64,000 nt of DNA, taken from assembly GCA_028622995.1 (NCBI GenBank), contig JAJQJQ010000028.1:3329865-3393864 (forward strand), in the 5' to 3' direction. Positions 12,127 to 24,898 of the stretch are shown here, in pieces; the stretch's first letter is position 1; every line of letters begins with the position of its first letter. The notes beneath the pieces were generated by a model. It ran no database searches and was not told the DNA's origin. It saw only the letters and a program-made list of their open reading frames with translations. Origin of the DNA: Panagrolaimus kolymaensis. Lineage: Eukaryota; Nematoda; Chromadorea; Rhabditida; Panagrolaimidae. Made by a program: the position numbers and the translations under genes.

Positions 12127-13962
12127 TTACATATATCCATCATATTGAGGTAAAAAATCATTAGGAGTATAACAAATTGTTTGGATACTTTTTCTTCGAA
12201 CAAATTGTTGTTCCATATTTATTTGAGCTTCAACATTGATTGTGGAACCATTAACCATATGTTGAAAGCCTAATGGCAGCTTTGACAATGCAAACCAATA
12301 ACCACGTTTTAGAAATTGTCGATAAGGTTTAACAAAGAAAATAATAGTTGTAAATAAAATTATTGGATAAAATGATGATAGAATTATTAATGATTCACAA
12401 ATTAAACTTGAATAATATATTTTTTGTTCAGTTACATAAAGTCCAAGTAAAAGGGGTAAAATAATAAATATTAAAGTTGCGAGTGTTTCAGCTGCATATG
12501 CATTTACTAACATGTTCTATAAAAAAAAGAATATATAAAGAATTAATTTAAAATTTATAAAAAAAATTGTTTAAAATAATCCTAAATTTAACAAACATCA
12601 CACATTCGATTCGAAAACACAAAATTTTGCCCGAAACATTCACAACTTATTCCATTTTTTGTGTATCTCGCGTTTCAGTAATGAATAATGTATTTTGTGT
12701 TTAAAATTCAGAGAAAAAAAAATGTCTCACCTGCATTTGATAAGTAAAATAAAATACTCGATTTGTGGTACACCGTACAATAAATTTCATATGTAAATAA
12801 GCAATACCCATAATAAGAATATATCCAGATGCAATGGCATAAGTTAAATATAAAGTAAATTTAAAATATGAAAGTTCTAAAGTAAATAATGATGGAATTG
12901 AAAGATACGGGGAATAAGTTTTAAAAGGTGAAGTAAAATTCATTTGGGTGTTTGCAGCAACTTTTGCTACTATCTAAAAATAGTAATAAAATTAATTAGA
13001 GAAAGGTGAAAAAAATATGATGAATTTTCCAGTCATGGATGTTTGGGTTAAAAAATTTTTTTATCAAAGCACTTTTTGTGATTTATTCTAAGAAATATGG
13101 TTAAAAAAGAAAAGGAAGCTGCAAAAGCTTTTTGCTGTAAACTTTTGCTTCAATACAAAAAATACGGTAATGTCTGCATCAAAATGAACGCTGATAAATT
13201 AAAATTTTTTTTGTCGACAGCTACTTTATTTTTCGATGTTTTTCACTCAATTTTTGTAGGGAGTAAAAAACTTGATGACTACAAAAAATGACTCAAGTTT
13301 TTAAACTAAAATTTTCCGTTAAATCTTTTTTTAGAACCACCTTGACATTATTTTTCGAGATACTGTAAATAACATTTATATTTATTTTTAGCTTAAAAAT
13401 ATAAACCATTTTTTAATTTAGTGGCTTTTTTTATAGGGTTTCGCCTTTCATAATTGTTTTGTTTATAGCTACGACTCACCTCTGGATTACAATTAATTGT
13501 CATAGCGGGAAGGATGATACCAATATAGCCAATAAGATGTTCACCAATAACACACGGCCAAAAGAGTTTCTTCTTTTTAGCGAAAGTTGAAACCGAAAAT
13601 GGCAACAATTGACCATAACGAAAACCCAAGGTCATTAAAATCCCGCAAATCATGTTTACTTTTGTAATCATGAGAGCATACATGATTCCATAAACCACAA
13701 AAGGTCCACAATATTTTAATGGTCCATCAAAATAAACCAAAAGCATTGGAAATAAGAATCTTGGCTTTGAAATAAAAAGCAAAGTCAACAATAAATAAGC
13801 CCAAATGATGTTGTTTAAAAGATAAAATCTATAATCTTCTAGCCTTGAAGATTGTTTAGAAATTAGATAAATCATCAAAAAGAAGAGAATCGTGGATATT
13901 AAAAACACAATATTCAAAGATAAATGATAAATTTCAGATGAAAGAAGTCCATTTGAAATCAT
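12127..13962 (-). CDS. nematode 7TM chemoreceptor-like GPCR (Srh/Str type)
   Basis: Predicted 371-aa seven-TM receptor in three exons, 13480-13962, 12731-12973 and 12127-12516, all joined in phase 0. Start ATG 13962; the upstream TTG was rejected. Srh/Str-like marks include the TM2 entry DYRFYLLNNIIW, the segment TYQMQ followed by TM6, and the KPYRQF motif after TM7 before a polar tail. Intron 1 is unusually long for this locus (~500 nt) and contains an unrelated short plus-strand ORF. The ligand is unknown. In nematodes this superfamily is mostly expressed in chemosensory neurons. The family sub-assignment (Srh rather than Str or Sri) is tentative. Confidence 0.75.
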
Positions 13963-14584
13963 CGTTTTTAACAAAAAAAATTTCCACCAAAAAGTGATCA
14001 AAAAACTTTTGATTTAACTTTTTTTTTTATCAACGACGACGACGACCGCCCAAACGGCAGATTTTTTAACAAAATGAAAGAAAAAAATGAGGGAAGTAAA
14101 AAAAAGAAACGTTTGCCAAAATGCAGATTTTTTTATTCTAAGAATCACCCTGAATCTTTATACATACATATGTCTAACCTCTCCAACCAAAAGAACTTTT
14201 AGTATGATAAATAAAAAGAAAGAAAACAGGTGTAACCTTTATAAAATTAAAAAAAGTGTGTTGTAATTAAATTAATACAAATGATAAATCTTTTTTCTTT
14301 TTCCATGAAATAACATTGGAAAAAGAGCTGCAAACTTTTTGAAACAAAGTGGTGGCCCAAAATGTGAAACACAAAATGAATCTGATCATTAAAATTTTAA
14401 TGCAGAATTTCTGAAAGAGATAACTAAAAAATCATTGAAATGGTTAAAGTCATGCAAAAGAAATCGATTTTTTGTAGTCGGAGGCAATAAGAGGTTTTCT
14501 TTACTGTGATTGTATGCTTAATAACTAATAAGCATTAGAATAAAAAAATACAAAAAAATTACAAACAAATAAGGAAACAAATAT
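13963..14584. other. intergenic
   Basis: Contains a short CGACGACGACGA stretch near 14033 and otherwise AT-rich sequence. No gene supported. Confidence 0.4.
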
Positions 14585-16470
14585 TTATTCATCTTTAATA
14601 AAAATAGGTTTAAACAAATTTTCTTCAAAATGTAAATACGCCATAACACTAACAAATAGAACACCACCGATTGAAACATAAATAAGATCATATAAAAGTT
14701 CGAAACCATCAAGATATTGAGATGAAACAAGAGTAACTAGAAAGCTTCCCAATAACATTAAAGCCAGCTTGAAACTTGGTAAAAGAGTTATGAGATATGA
14801 TGAAGGAGCTTTGACAAATTTCATTATGTAATGGGCACTAAAAAGACATACATTAGCAGCTTAATTTTTGAATAATAAACGAACTTGTAAGCAATTCTGA
14901 AAGCTGAATTGATGCAATTTGATACAATAAATCCATAAACTCCAATAATGTTTGAAAGAACGATATGCAAAAAGTATTGTAAGAACAAAGAAGCGAATAA
15001 CATTTTACCATGTGACAATATCTGAAAAAGCAAATTTTTAAAATGAAAAAGAGAATAAATAACTCACTTCTTTTGTACCCATTGAAGCACAAGCAAAACA
15101 TTCAGTAATTCCATTAATAGCCATAATCAATAAGTAAACCAAATAAACCATAAGCATTTTATGTCCATCGTTTTCCACAATCTCAGCACCACCATAAATT
15201 CGCATAAATAATGATGAATATGGAATACCAAAAATGAGAACAACGAAGCCCATGTTAATGATGATTTTAAGCCATACAAAAAATGTTTGTTCCACGATTT
15301 TTGAAGATGATAATAATTGACCACGTTTGACATGAGATGAAAAATAAATGAAAGCTGCTTCTTCAAATGGTGCAAGAATGATTCGAGTTACAAGACTTCC
15401 AAGTCGATCAACGGTATCATAAACTCCTATAAAAGATAGGTTAGAAAGCAAATCGCAAATACAGAAACACAATTACACATAATCCTCCGTTAGCATAATG
15501 TACTACTGCCAACTAACCTTGCATTTCTAAAGATAAAACATTTGTAAATACCATAACATATTCAGCTCCATTCGTAACCAATTGTTTGTTAAGTGAATGT
15601 CCAATAAGTGTTTTCAAAAGATCCATATGTTGTTTTTTGGTTTCTGTATCAATAGTAGCAACTCCTTCTTTAGCAAGATTGGTATTCTTCGACTTGAATA
15701 AATACATTCCAGCAAAGATAAGTGAAGCCATTAACTGAAAAGGAAGCATGCAATTAGTTTAGAAAGTAAAGTTAAAACATACTTGAGCAATACAAAAAGC
15801 ATAAACATGATTGACATCAGTTGCAATAACAAACCCAAAAACGATAATCTTTTGTAACACCGTCAAAATGGATTGAGAATATGAGAATAAAGCATTATCA
15901 CCCGTTTTCAAAGTATAAATAACAGCAGGTTCAACATAAACTTCAAGCAAAGCTGATCCAGCATATATGAGAATAAGCAAGGAATACTTCGAACTGTATT
16001 CAACTTCAGGACAATCGAACAAATACCATAAAATTGAACAAGCGAGAGTTATTGCACATGCATAAATCCTTCTGAAAACGAATATATTTTAGTAAAAGAA
16101 TGAGAAAAATAAACTTACATGATTGAAGAATATTGTTTTGCATCAGCTAACGAAAAATCAAGTGGAAGACAAAGTTTTCGGAATGGTTCACGAACAAGAA
16201 ACCCGATTGTTGTATACAGTAATGTCATGCTAAAATTTATGAATTTAGTAGTTACAAAATGTTTTAATAAAGACATACCGAACATTGATTAACCCGATAA
16301 GACTGATTGAAACATATCTCAGGAGTAAACTTGTAATAATAAATGAGATCAGCCTTGCTCCAAGCTTTAATGAAATTATCGGTTAATGATGATAGGAGCA
16401 ACATAATAATTACCTGTCCACCAAAATGATGTTTTAAAATTGATAAAAAGTTTGAATCCATTTTTTTCAT
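14585..16470 (-). CDS. RFT1: RFT1-like oligosaccharide-lipid flippase protein
   Basis: Homologue of RFT1, the multi-spanning ER protein needed for lumenal supply of Man5GlcNAc2-PP-dolichol in N-glycosylation. Eight exons: 16414-16470, 16279-16364, 16119-16229, 15783-16071, 15518-15734, 15068-15426, 14885-15021 and 14585-14837. The phases all close, giving 502 aa, slightly shorter than the ~540 aa of vertebrate RFT1. Recognisable segments are ISLIGLINVR, then LLYTTIGFLVREPFRKLCL, KTGDNALFSYSQSILTVLQK, YDTVDRLGSLVTR and APFEEAAFIYF. Introns are 38-95 nt. The N-terminus begins MKKMDSNFL; the second Met at codon 4 is a possible alternative start. It is a housekeeping gene embedded among chemoreceptors. 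Whether RFT1 itself flips the lipid is debated in the literature. Confidence 0.9.
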
Positions 16471-16824
16471 ATTCTTCTAAACATGTTGGAAAAAAATGCA
16501 GCATCAATTAAAGAAAGAGACACGTCAAAAAAATGTTCAAAAAGCAAAAAAGCGCACAACTTTTTTTGTTCGTTTTGAGAAAATTTTTATGCTATGAAAA
16601 CGTTTAATGAAAGCATCGTAACGCAAAAAAGAATATGCAGTTTCAGAAAATCGCAAATTTATTATAACAAAACAAACAAGAACAAAAAAAGATTTATTTT
16701 GTATTAAACTTTTAACACTAAACGAATCAAAATATGTTTTATTATTACACTTGAATTAACACGCAAAATTTCACATATTTTTAACTTTTTTTTAACACGA
16801 AGCCTTTAAAACTAAATATAAGGT
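16471..16824. other. intergenic, upstream of RFT1
   Basis: Short AT-rich spacer between RFT1 and the 3' end of the next minus-strand receptor. No gene seen. Confidence 0.4.
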
Positions 16825-17789
16825 TTACAATATGCTTTTTTCGATTTTAACCATAGTCGAAATCATTGATTTCATGTTTATTGTTGTTGTAATAGCTTGA
16901 ATGGTATTTACTTCACTTGGAGGTTTTTTGAGCACTTGACTATACAAAATTATAATTATTAATAAATTTAATGAGCTTATTGTAGTTCGATATGGACCAA
17001 TAAAATCAATCAGGTGATAAAAATTAAACTAAAAAACATGATTTTGGTAATCATCCAAGGAGAGAAACTACGGAAGCTTACTTTGCTTAAAATAAAATCA
17101 ATTAAATTTGGAGTAAATTCAAGGAATACAGTAATAAAAATAATTATTAAAATTACACGGTTTTTACTTTTTCCCGTTATAGAATTTGGCGTAATTCGTA
17201 ATTTCATTAGAAAAACCAAAGTAATGGCAGCAAAAATATCCAAAACCGAAACAACAATTTTAAATTCCACGAGATTCCGATCAGGAATGGCATAAACGAC
17301 GCAAGAAAAAAAGGAGCATTGATTAATTAAGTTTTCAGGAAAATAAATTAAATTATTTATCCATATATTTAATGACATGTAAATTATCACTAGGAATATG
17401 GTAGCCATGCAAATGATTTTCTTCCATCGAAAACCATATTGAAATGGAAAACACACAGCTGAGCAACGTTCAATGCAAAGACAAAATTCAAATATTGGAT
17501 TAGAAATTAACAAAATCCATGAAGCGAATCCAATTACATATAAGGTTTTTTCATTATATAAAATTCTATTTGGACGCCAAAATATTATTACATATATACA
17601 ATATATTATCATCGCTAATGAAAGGGCAATTAAATAATGAACAAACAACATTAAAGTTGGTGAAACTTTTAAACGAATATATTTGGTTTTGATTAAAATT
17701 ATGCATTTGTAAAAGATAAACATATTAATGATTAAAGTGAAAAGGATTTGTAACAAAACTAAATATGGAAATAATTCCATTAAATGCAT
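16825..17789 (-). CDS. nematode 7TM chemoreceptor-like GPCR (Srbc-like)
   Basis: 303-aa seven-TM receptor in two exons, 17082-17789 (708 nt) and 16825-17028, joined in phase 0. It belongs to the same family as the genes at 6358 and 20543; all share a W/WRP or WSD motif after TM2, an ERCSAVCFP-type motif at the end of TM3 and a TM7 exon with the form FNFYHLIDFIGPYR. Start ATG 17789 is the first Met of the frame. The C-terminal tail is short and basic (MVKIEKSIL). Exon 1 has the same length as exon 1 of the 20543 gene, which supports both models. No ligand can be inferred. Confidence 0.8.
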
Positions 17790-18783
17790 TCAGAGAGATG
17801 AGAAAGTTGGATAATAGGTTCAAGTTTTGAAATAAAAAGATTTTGTTGTTAGAAGCCACACAAAAACACGCAAGCTTTTAATTCTTATTTTCCAGACACC
17901 TTTAAATACAATTTTTTTAAGTTAATAATTTACAGATTAAATACATACAATTTTTTGTTACGCAGAAAGCCGAATAAATTTTGTAGATAATTAAAACTAA
18001 AAATTAAATGGATAAATTTTTAATTATCAAAAAAAAATATTAGTTCCTTCGATAATTATTTTCTATGAAAAGTGAGTAAGAAAATTAGAGGGAAGTATGT
18101 AAAACAATGCAAAAATAGGCATCCCGTATTTATTTATTTTAAAAAACACTTGGAAACGATGATGCCAACTCTCGTATGTGCATTTATTAATTTAATTAAT
18201 TAATTCTAAATTTATAAATTCACTTTTTTATGAGAATAATAATTTTTTTTATATAAAAAGAAAGAAACGACTCATTTTTTAATTATTTTTGTTTTTGATG
18301 AGGAAATAAGGCACTAACTTGTGTATTTAAAAAATTAAATAATATTTTTTTCGAATAATTAAGTCATCCATGTAAAATGTATGTAGTAGCATGGAAATCT
18401 TTATAATGCAACCCAAGGTTTATGTTAAAAAAATAAAAATCTTTAATTACCTATTTCTTTTATTGTTTTTAGAATAACTTTATTAATAACAAAAGAAAAA
18501 GATTTATTAAACTAGTCAATAGCGATTTCTAAACCGAAAATTTCGTATCACCTTGTGCAAAGAGACGCCTAACAACCATTATTTTAATTTTGTTTATTGG
18601 TAGTAGTGCCCTTGTTAATAATGTTATAAACAAAATAATGGACTAATAAACAAATAAAAATTTATGACATTTTACTAAAAATACATACAAGTAAAGTAAA
18701 CAAGCAAAAAAATAAAAAAAAGTTCCTTTAAAAAACGCTGTCACAAAAGTTAGTTTATTTTTTTTTTGTTGCAAAACCAAAGA
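17790..18783. other. intergenic between divergent receptors
   Basis: About 1 kb, very AT-rich, with no open frame of interest. It should contain the divergent promoters of the receptors at 17789 (-) and 18784 (+). Confidence 0.4.
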
Positions 18784-19575
18784 ATGGTTTTTTTCGATGG
18801 TTTTCTTCCATATTTATTTGGATTTACTTCATTTATCAGCGTATCGTCAGCAATATTATTAATTTCAATAATTGTAACTAAAACTCCTTCTTTTATGAAA
18901 ACTTATAAAACTTATCTTTTAATTTATACATTTCAATCGTTGATGATGGAATTAACTTGCGGATTATATTCCAATGGCATGATAAATCCATATGGATTCA
19001 TGTATCCTTTAGGTTTGGCAAAATATTTACCTCGTAAAGTTTCAATGTCAATATTTGTTATGGAATTTTATCATTCTATGTCCACTTATGATTGCACGAT
19101 CGCGATGGTTTTAGAAAGATATTTTGCGATGAAAAATATTTTAAATTCTCCTTCAAAAATTCCATTTTACATTTTTATTTTTTTATCAACTCTGAGTTGT
19201 TGTTATCTGATTTTTATGTTTATTGTGATTTTTTATTCATCTTTGCATGATTTAATTTTTATTCCACACGAGGCAATTCCAAATCTTGTTAAAACAATTT
19301 ATGGCAAAAATGCTGCATTAATAAGAAATGTTTTGGATTTTGAATCAATGATAATTTTTCGAGATTTCAACTCAAATTATTTACCTTTACCAACAAAAAT
19401 AACTTTATTGTTGCTTGGTTCTCGTTTGCTAATTATCTTTATTTTGCTTCTTCTCAATGCTCAAATCTCCCAAAAAATTAAATTTGCAATGTCAGAAACT
19501 TTACAAAAAAATAATCGAATGTTTAAGGTCCATGAACAAGATACAAAATTATTTTACCTTTCAAGCGTACAATGA
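18784..19575 (+). CDS. 7TM chemoreceptor-like (Srh/Sri type), apparently lacking TM6-7
   Basis: Single open frame from ATG 18784 giving 263 aa with about five TM helices. The TM2 entry reads TYKTYLLIYTFQ, typical of Srh/Sri receptors, and TM5 is followed by MSETLQKNNRMF, where the related gene at 30946 continues into TM6. Here the frame ends at TGA 19575 after a polar stretch. A donor-like GTCCATG inside 'MFK|VHEQ' could start an intron, but no TM6-7 exon can be found before the tail exons at 19811-20004. It is probably truncated or decayed. Two downstream exons that splice neatly may be its remaining C-terminus. Confidence 0.6.
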   Translation: MVFFDGFLPYLFGFTSFISVSSAILLISIIVTKTPSFMKTYKTYLLIYTFQSLMMELTCGLYSNGMINPYGFMYPLGLAKYLPRKVSMSIFVMEFYHSMSTYDCTIAMVLERYFAMKNILNSPSKIPFYIFIFLSTLSCCYLIFMFIVIFYSSLHDLIFIPHEAIPNLVKTIYGKNAALIRNVLDFESMIIFRDFNSNYLPLPTKITLLLLGSRLLIIFILLLLNAQISQKIKFAMSETLQKNNRMFKVHEQDTKLFYLSSVQ

Positions 19576-19810
19576 TTTTCACTGTTTTTAAAAAAGGTTT
19601 TTTAAACTATATAATGAATCTGTCAAAACTTTTAAATCTTTTTTAAACATGTAAAAAAAATTTTGCTCTTTTTAGTTTTTGGATTTTTAATTTTTTCCAC
19701 TAAACCAAATTTTATTCGATAAAAAAATTTTCGTAAAAATTTAATGTTGTTGTTGCGCGCTTTGTTTTTACCATTTTATATTTGTTTAGATTTAATTGTT
19801 TAATTTTAAG

Positions 19811-20004
19811 TGCTGCCACCAGATAAACCTAATCCATCGAAAGAAGATAAAACAACTGTAACAAGTCAAAGGTTAGTTTTTTATATTTTAATTTATTTTT
19901 TGTAATAATAAATAAATAATTTTAGTGAATCGGAAAAGATGATTACAAAAAGTTCAATTCCAATGGAGTTAAGAAATATCACCTCTTTAAACATAGTCTT
20001 ATAA
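19811..20004 (+). CDS. two polar tail exons, possible C-terminus of the upstream receptor
   Basis: Exon 19811-19871 (after TTTTAAG) and exon 19926-20004 (after TTTTAG) join in phase 2. They encode a hydrophilic tail of about 46 residues beginning LPPDKPNPSKEDKTT and ending NIVL-stop. The composition fits a cytoplasmic receptor tail. The first exon needs one base from an upstream exon that I could not identify, so linkage to 18784-19575 is inference. Confidence 0.4.
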
Positions 20005-20542
20005 CTTCCTTTGTAGCATTCATTTTTTATTATTGAGACAGGTGTTTTCCTTTTTTGACGTAAATTTCTCAATCAGCCGCGTTGGTTTTTTAAACAGGAC
20101 TACAGCCAAAAATTTTTTTGTCCAAACCTATTAAATTTTTAACTTCGATTTACTTTTTTACATATTTCAACGACCAACTAATGTGTTCCTTCCCTAGCGA
20201 GAAAAAATAATGTTCTTTAATTTGTAGCTTAAAAAACTTTTTTGTTATGCCTTCTCGTAACCAGGTGGTTATTTAAATTACACACCAGTATTTTGTTACC
20301 AAACTTCCTTATTTAGTATTCAAATTGGTAGATAGGTTACAAGAAAGAACCAATTTAAAACTACATACTTGCCTTTTTTTCTTTCAAAACCGTTACTACC
20401 GCTTTATTAAAAAAAACATATATAAATACTCACTGCCTAGAAAATTTTATTACTGTCAAAAAGAAAAACGAGATCTTTGAAAGGAATATTCATTATTCTT
20501 TCCTGGTCCTTTTTAGTTAGTCTAACAACCATAAAAAAAGAT
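20005..20542. other. intergenic
   Basis: About 540 bp upstream of the receptor at 20543. Contains the sequence CATATATAAATAC near 20417, a TATA-like element about 120 bp before the ATG. No gene seen. Confidence 0.35.
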
Positions 20543-21560
20543 ATGGGAGCTATAAATATTATTGTCCTCTGCCAAAATTGTTGTGCTGTTATTTTTGAAT
20601 TAATTGCTTTAATTATTTTTTGTCAAATAGTTTTACCGATTTCAAAATTAAACAAAGTTATAACTTTCAATTTATCAATAAAATTTTATATGTGGAGTAC
20701 CATATTCCTTTGCGCCACTTCGATTCCAACTCATCTTTATTATATTATTTTATGGAGCGATACCGAAGTGTATCTTTACAATGCTTACATAATTTGGTAT
20801 ACTGGAGTAATACAAATTTTCGCTATGACTGCCATTCCATTTACGGTGTTATTTCTCTGCATCGAACGATGTTGTATCATCTCGATTCCTGGATTTTTAG
20901 AAAATCTTCGAGAACGTTATGTTACTATTATTTCTATAATTACCATTGGTGGAGCATGTCTTTTGGCTTTATTCCTCGATAATCTCCCAGGATATCCTAA
21001 AGCTGCAAAAACATCATGCAGGAATTTATCTTGCATTATTGGAAAAACTACCATCTCTGTTTATTTGTATATTCGGTATGCCTGTGCCTTTGCAAATGTC
21101 ATCATTGGTGTCGCATGTGTCCTTTTAGTTCGAAAAAAGCTTAAAGGTTCATCAACTGAAACCACAGTAAATAAAGTTATTTTTACAACTTTATTAAATA
21201 CGTTTATATTTGATATATGCCCAAATACGATAGATGGAATTTTTTTATTGGTAAGTGTTTTTTTTGTTTTTGTTTAAATAAATTTAATTTTATTTTATTT
21301 AACTTTGTCCTGTTTTGTTACTCATGATGAATAAAACTAAACCAATCAAAGTATTATAGGGCTTTCAAATAAATATTGTTAGTATGTTGGGTGCATATCG
21401 AATATTTCTAACTGCTATGGAAGCAGCCATATGCGCAATAAATTATCATAAATTGTTAACAAAAAAGCGAGAAAGTGGAAGTCGAACAACTGTATCCGTG
21501 AAACCTGTAAGCAGCGTGGCTACAATTTCAAAAGTTCCAATTATTATTTCTCATAAATAA
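20543..21560 (+). CDS. nematode 7TM chemoreceptor-like GPCR (Srbc-like)
   Basis: 302-aa seven-TM receptor in two exons, 20543-21250 (708 nt) and 21360-21560, joined in phase 0. The ATG at 20543 (MGAINIIVL) was chosen over an upstream TTG because it aligns with the starts of its paralogues. The TM3 end reads CIERCCIISIPG and the TM7 exon reads GFQINIVSMLGAYR, followed by a Ser/Thr/Lys tail ending IISHK. It is a paralogue of 16825-17789 (-) and 6358-7325 (+). Receptor function in chemosensation is inferred from the family. Confidence 0.8.
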
Positions 21561-21705
21561 AAGTAAATTAATTTGATGTTTATTGATTTAACTTTAACTT
21601 TGGCATAAGTTTTTTTCCTGTGATTTGTTTTTGGGTTTGAGTTTTAGAGAAGAAAACGTTTTTTTTATTATGTATATTTTTTGTTTAAATAAAAATATAT
21701 TTAAA

Positions 21706-22280
21706 TTAATGAATGAGAGCTCGAGCTTGAGCAGTTACGCAAAGAGTATCTCCATTGGGTGCAGTAATAACTTGTTGAAATTGATATGGGGCATCATTTT
21801 GAAGAAGATCAATAATTGCTTGATATTTAGTAAAATCCATAACCATTGTAAGAATTTGATTTCCTTTTGGAATAGGGCATGGAATGCCATTGGTACATGC
21901 ATCGAGGTTGCTCCTGGAAAAAATATTTTTTGTTTTAAAACATTCAAAATGAAATAATTATGTTATACTTACAAAAGTCCTAAAGTTGGAACTGTATGCC
22001 AATCGCATCCACCCCAACTCCAAAGATTGGTGGTGAGCTTCATATTATTATAAACAGCCCCATTATTTGTAAGATTTACATGAGCATATAATGGTTTTCC
22101 AAGATGAACTGGATATTCATTAGTACCGGATGCATCGGTGAAAGTTATACCAAGAATATTTATTTTTGATGTACATGATGGAAACCAATTTAATTTGGTA
22201 TCGGTTCCATTTGGAAATTTATCACAGCAAGATCCCAAAGCAAAAAATGCAACAAAAACAAAAACTCTTGTTCGAAGCAT
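21706..22280 (-). CDS. secreted ML (MD-2-related lipid recognition) domain protein
   Basis: 171-aa product from exons 21973-22280 and 21706-21913, joined in phase 2. It starts MLRTRVFVFVAFFALGSCC, a clear signal peptide. The mature part has the ML/NPC2-like pattern: a Cys early in the domain (FPSCTSKINI), a central WSWGGCDW segment, then a Cys pair in DACTNGMPCPIPKGN and a late Cys in GDTLCVTAQAR. ML proteins are small beta-sandwiches that bind sterols, phospholipids or glycolipids; nematodes have several secreted forms. The length (about 150 mature residues) is normal. The lipid ligand is unknown. Confidence 0.8.
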
Positions 22281-23388
22281 AATTTTAATTTTTGATTTTG
22301 ATGAATTAGAGGAAGGAAAAATTAATTTGATGGATGTTGAGCTCCTGAATATGGTTGTAGTTTATTTATATAGGCAATGTTGCTGCTTTCTCAAGTACCA
22401 AGCATGTTTACTGATAATAAAAAAACATGGCTTGAAACACGCCTATTACGCTGCTTCTTAATACCAGCTTTTTGCTTCCGTTTTATCACAGAGAAAAAAA
22501 TTCCACTAACATCCTTTTTGAAAAAGTCCTAAATTCTGTCTTGTGTTAACCAGGACAGGGCGAACTTGGTCGTAAAAAATTGCAGCAAGGACAACATAGT
22601 CTCCTTTTTTTAATCAACTAATTTTTCTTATTATCATCAAACTTGAAATCAAAGCGTACAAAAATTAAAGAAGCAAAGTATGGAAAGGGAAAATGTTGCT
22701 TTTTTTCCTTTCTTTTCTTGCTGCTTACATGCTTGTATTGTAGTGCACAGAAAAATAAAAAATGTCAAAGTATCATGGAACATAGTATAAATGATTTTTT
22801 ATTACTTTCTAACATTGACTTTTGAATGCTGTAGAAGAACCAACAAAAAGTCATCATTTGGACTTTATCCTTCCTTTTATAATGGAATTTTTGAGTGAAA
22901 TGGTAGCTACCGTTATTTTTTAGTGCCAGTAAAAAAATTTATGTACTTTAAAATTATATCTTTCAATTCCAATAATGTTAGAATTTTTAATCAATAGCTA
23001 CAATTCATCATGGAAAAATTATAGAAAAAAAATGTTACAAAATAAACCAGCAGCTTTTTTCTTTCGAAATCAAAAAATTTTGAAAAAAATATTTTACAAC
23101 AATTTATCTTTTCAAAAATAATTTGATAAGTTCTGGAATAGTGCTTTTTGGTTTTAGAAAAATCCTTTAAAAATAATTATCAAATTTATTTCTTTTTTTT
23201 ATTTTTTTTGTTTGAATAGCTTTGTGTTTTGAATTTTGCTTGTTTCATAGCACAACTTTTGTACACATAATTTTTAAAAAAAAAGTAATGAAGGAAGAAT
23301 CAAACAAAGTTTATCAATAAAAATAATGCAAAACTAAATTCCCCTAAAATGCAATGGAATAACTTTGAAAAAATTTAAAAAAATTTTT
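22281..23388. other. intergenic, 1.1 kb
   Basis: No supported gene. A 60-codon frame at 22643-22825 has a hydrophobic patch (FFSFLFLLLTCLYCSAQ) but no neighbouring exon or family match. The sequence includes long A/T runs. Confidence 0.4.
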
Positions 23389-24874
23389 TTAACCTCGCTC
23401 TTCTTCCTTCATCCAATGTTGAATTAAAGCTTCTCCATTGGAAGCATCATTCCAACGAGTCCAACATTTTGATTTTTCATTTGATGCAATCACTTCGGGA
23501 TTTGATAATTCAACAAATTTAAATGGGACTTTTCCTTCTCTGAAAGTTGTATTTTTTAAACTATAGTAAAATACTTAGGCAAAGTTTTACTCAATTAATT
23601 TAAAACAAACATCTTTTTCCACAGCTTTTCCTAAACCTTTTCTTCTATGTTCGGGTAAAACATATTGATGATTTAAAGCTCCACGAGGATCGACCAACTC
23701 CCATGCCACTGCATCTCCAGTTTCTTTTAGACGAATAATTGAACATGGCATTTTTAAAATTTGATTTCTGAAAACTTTTTTTCTAGCGATTTTTCATAAA
23801 GTTTTGCTTACTCAATAATTGCGCGTTCAGAATGATTCGAAAATTTCCAAGTATCAATAATAATATCTAAATCTTTTTCGGGATTAGCTTTATCAAAATA
23901 ATATCCGTCAGGCAAAGGAATTATTTTATTTTTGCATTCTTCATTTATCATATCTTTTTGTTTTTGGGTCATAAAATATAAATGACACGGATTTGAAATA
24001 AGTTTGTGAGTTGGATAATGAATGTCAAACCATTTTTCATACTGAAAACCACAAAAACTTTAGCTTTAATTAAATTTTATCTTATTACTCACTTTCTTAA
24101 AAAAAATTTTTTTAAAAGAATTAAGTTTAAGTTCCATTTTTTTTTTATTGCAAATTTAATTATCGTGTATTTAAGTTTTTTTAAAAGGGCAAATAAAATT
24201 TTAAAAATTATTAACTACAAAATGTGAACATATGCACTTTAAAAGAACTTTGCTCGAAAGATCTCAACAAGCAAATTAAAATTTTACTTTTTACACGAAA
24301 AAAAGAAAGAAAACCTACGACATCCGCGAGTTTACCATAAACACATCTAGCAAGATTGTATTTTCTAAAATTATCGGTGATGGAACGCATCTCATCGAAA
24401 ATTTTCAATAAAACGTCTTCTTCGAATGTATCTTCCTTGTCAACATTGTAACAAAAAATTAATCTTGGCCGATAACTGAAAACGCAAATTTTGCTTTTTT
24501 TTTGAATATAGCAACATCATAAGCAATTTTTTGATAGCTAATAAAATACACAAAGGGTCAAAGGTCGAAAAAAGGAAACAAAGATTTTTTTTCATTTTCC
24601 ACGTTTTGCGGATATCAAACACCAAAACAGAAAACACAATTTAAAAACTCTATTAAAAAAAGACTCACGGTGGATTTTTATATTTTCGATATAAAATAAC
24701 AAATAAACCTCCAATATTATTTTTATAAACAAAATATCGATTATTATTATCAGGAATTCGGTGGGTTAGCGTTGATAAAATATCATAATGAAGATTTAAA
24801 AAATCTGGAAAGCTTTCAGTTTCTGCCAAAAGCAGTTTTAATTCTTCCGTTGTTTTGTATTCTCGTAACATCAT
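23389..24874 (-). CDS. glycine N-acyltransferase-like (GNAT fold) protein
   Basis: 306-aa product in five exons, 24669-24874, 24319-24475, 23812-24041, 23591-23767 and 23389-23539. The C-terminal half is a GNAT/FR47-type domain with the acetyl-CoA pyrophosphate loop RRKGLG inside LPEHRRKGLGKAVEKD, preceded by GDAVAWELVDPRGAL (strand beta-4). The N-terminal half and overall length resemble GLYAT-like proteins, which transfer acyl groups from acyl-CoA to amino acids. Start ATG 24874; a second Met follows at once. Intron 2 (24042-24318) is the longest. A large palindromic element ends only 27 bp upstream of the start codon. The acceptor substrate cannot be predicted. Confidence 0.75.
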
Positions 24875-24898
24875 CTGTCAAAATTGTTTTTACATAGG

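Noticed and set aside
13097..13291. Plus-strand 64-codon ORF
   Set aside because: Lies inside intron 1 of the minus-strand 7TM gene, Lys-rich low complexity, no homology or splice partners.
22643..22825. Possible small secreted protein
   Set aside because: A hydrophobic patch alone is weak evidence; no Kozak context, partner exon or homologue is apparent.
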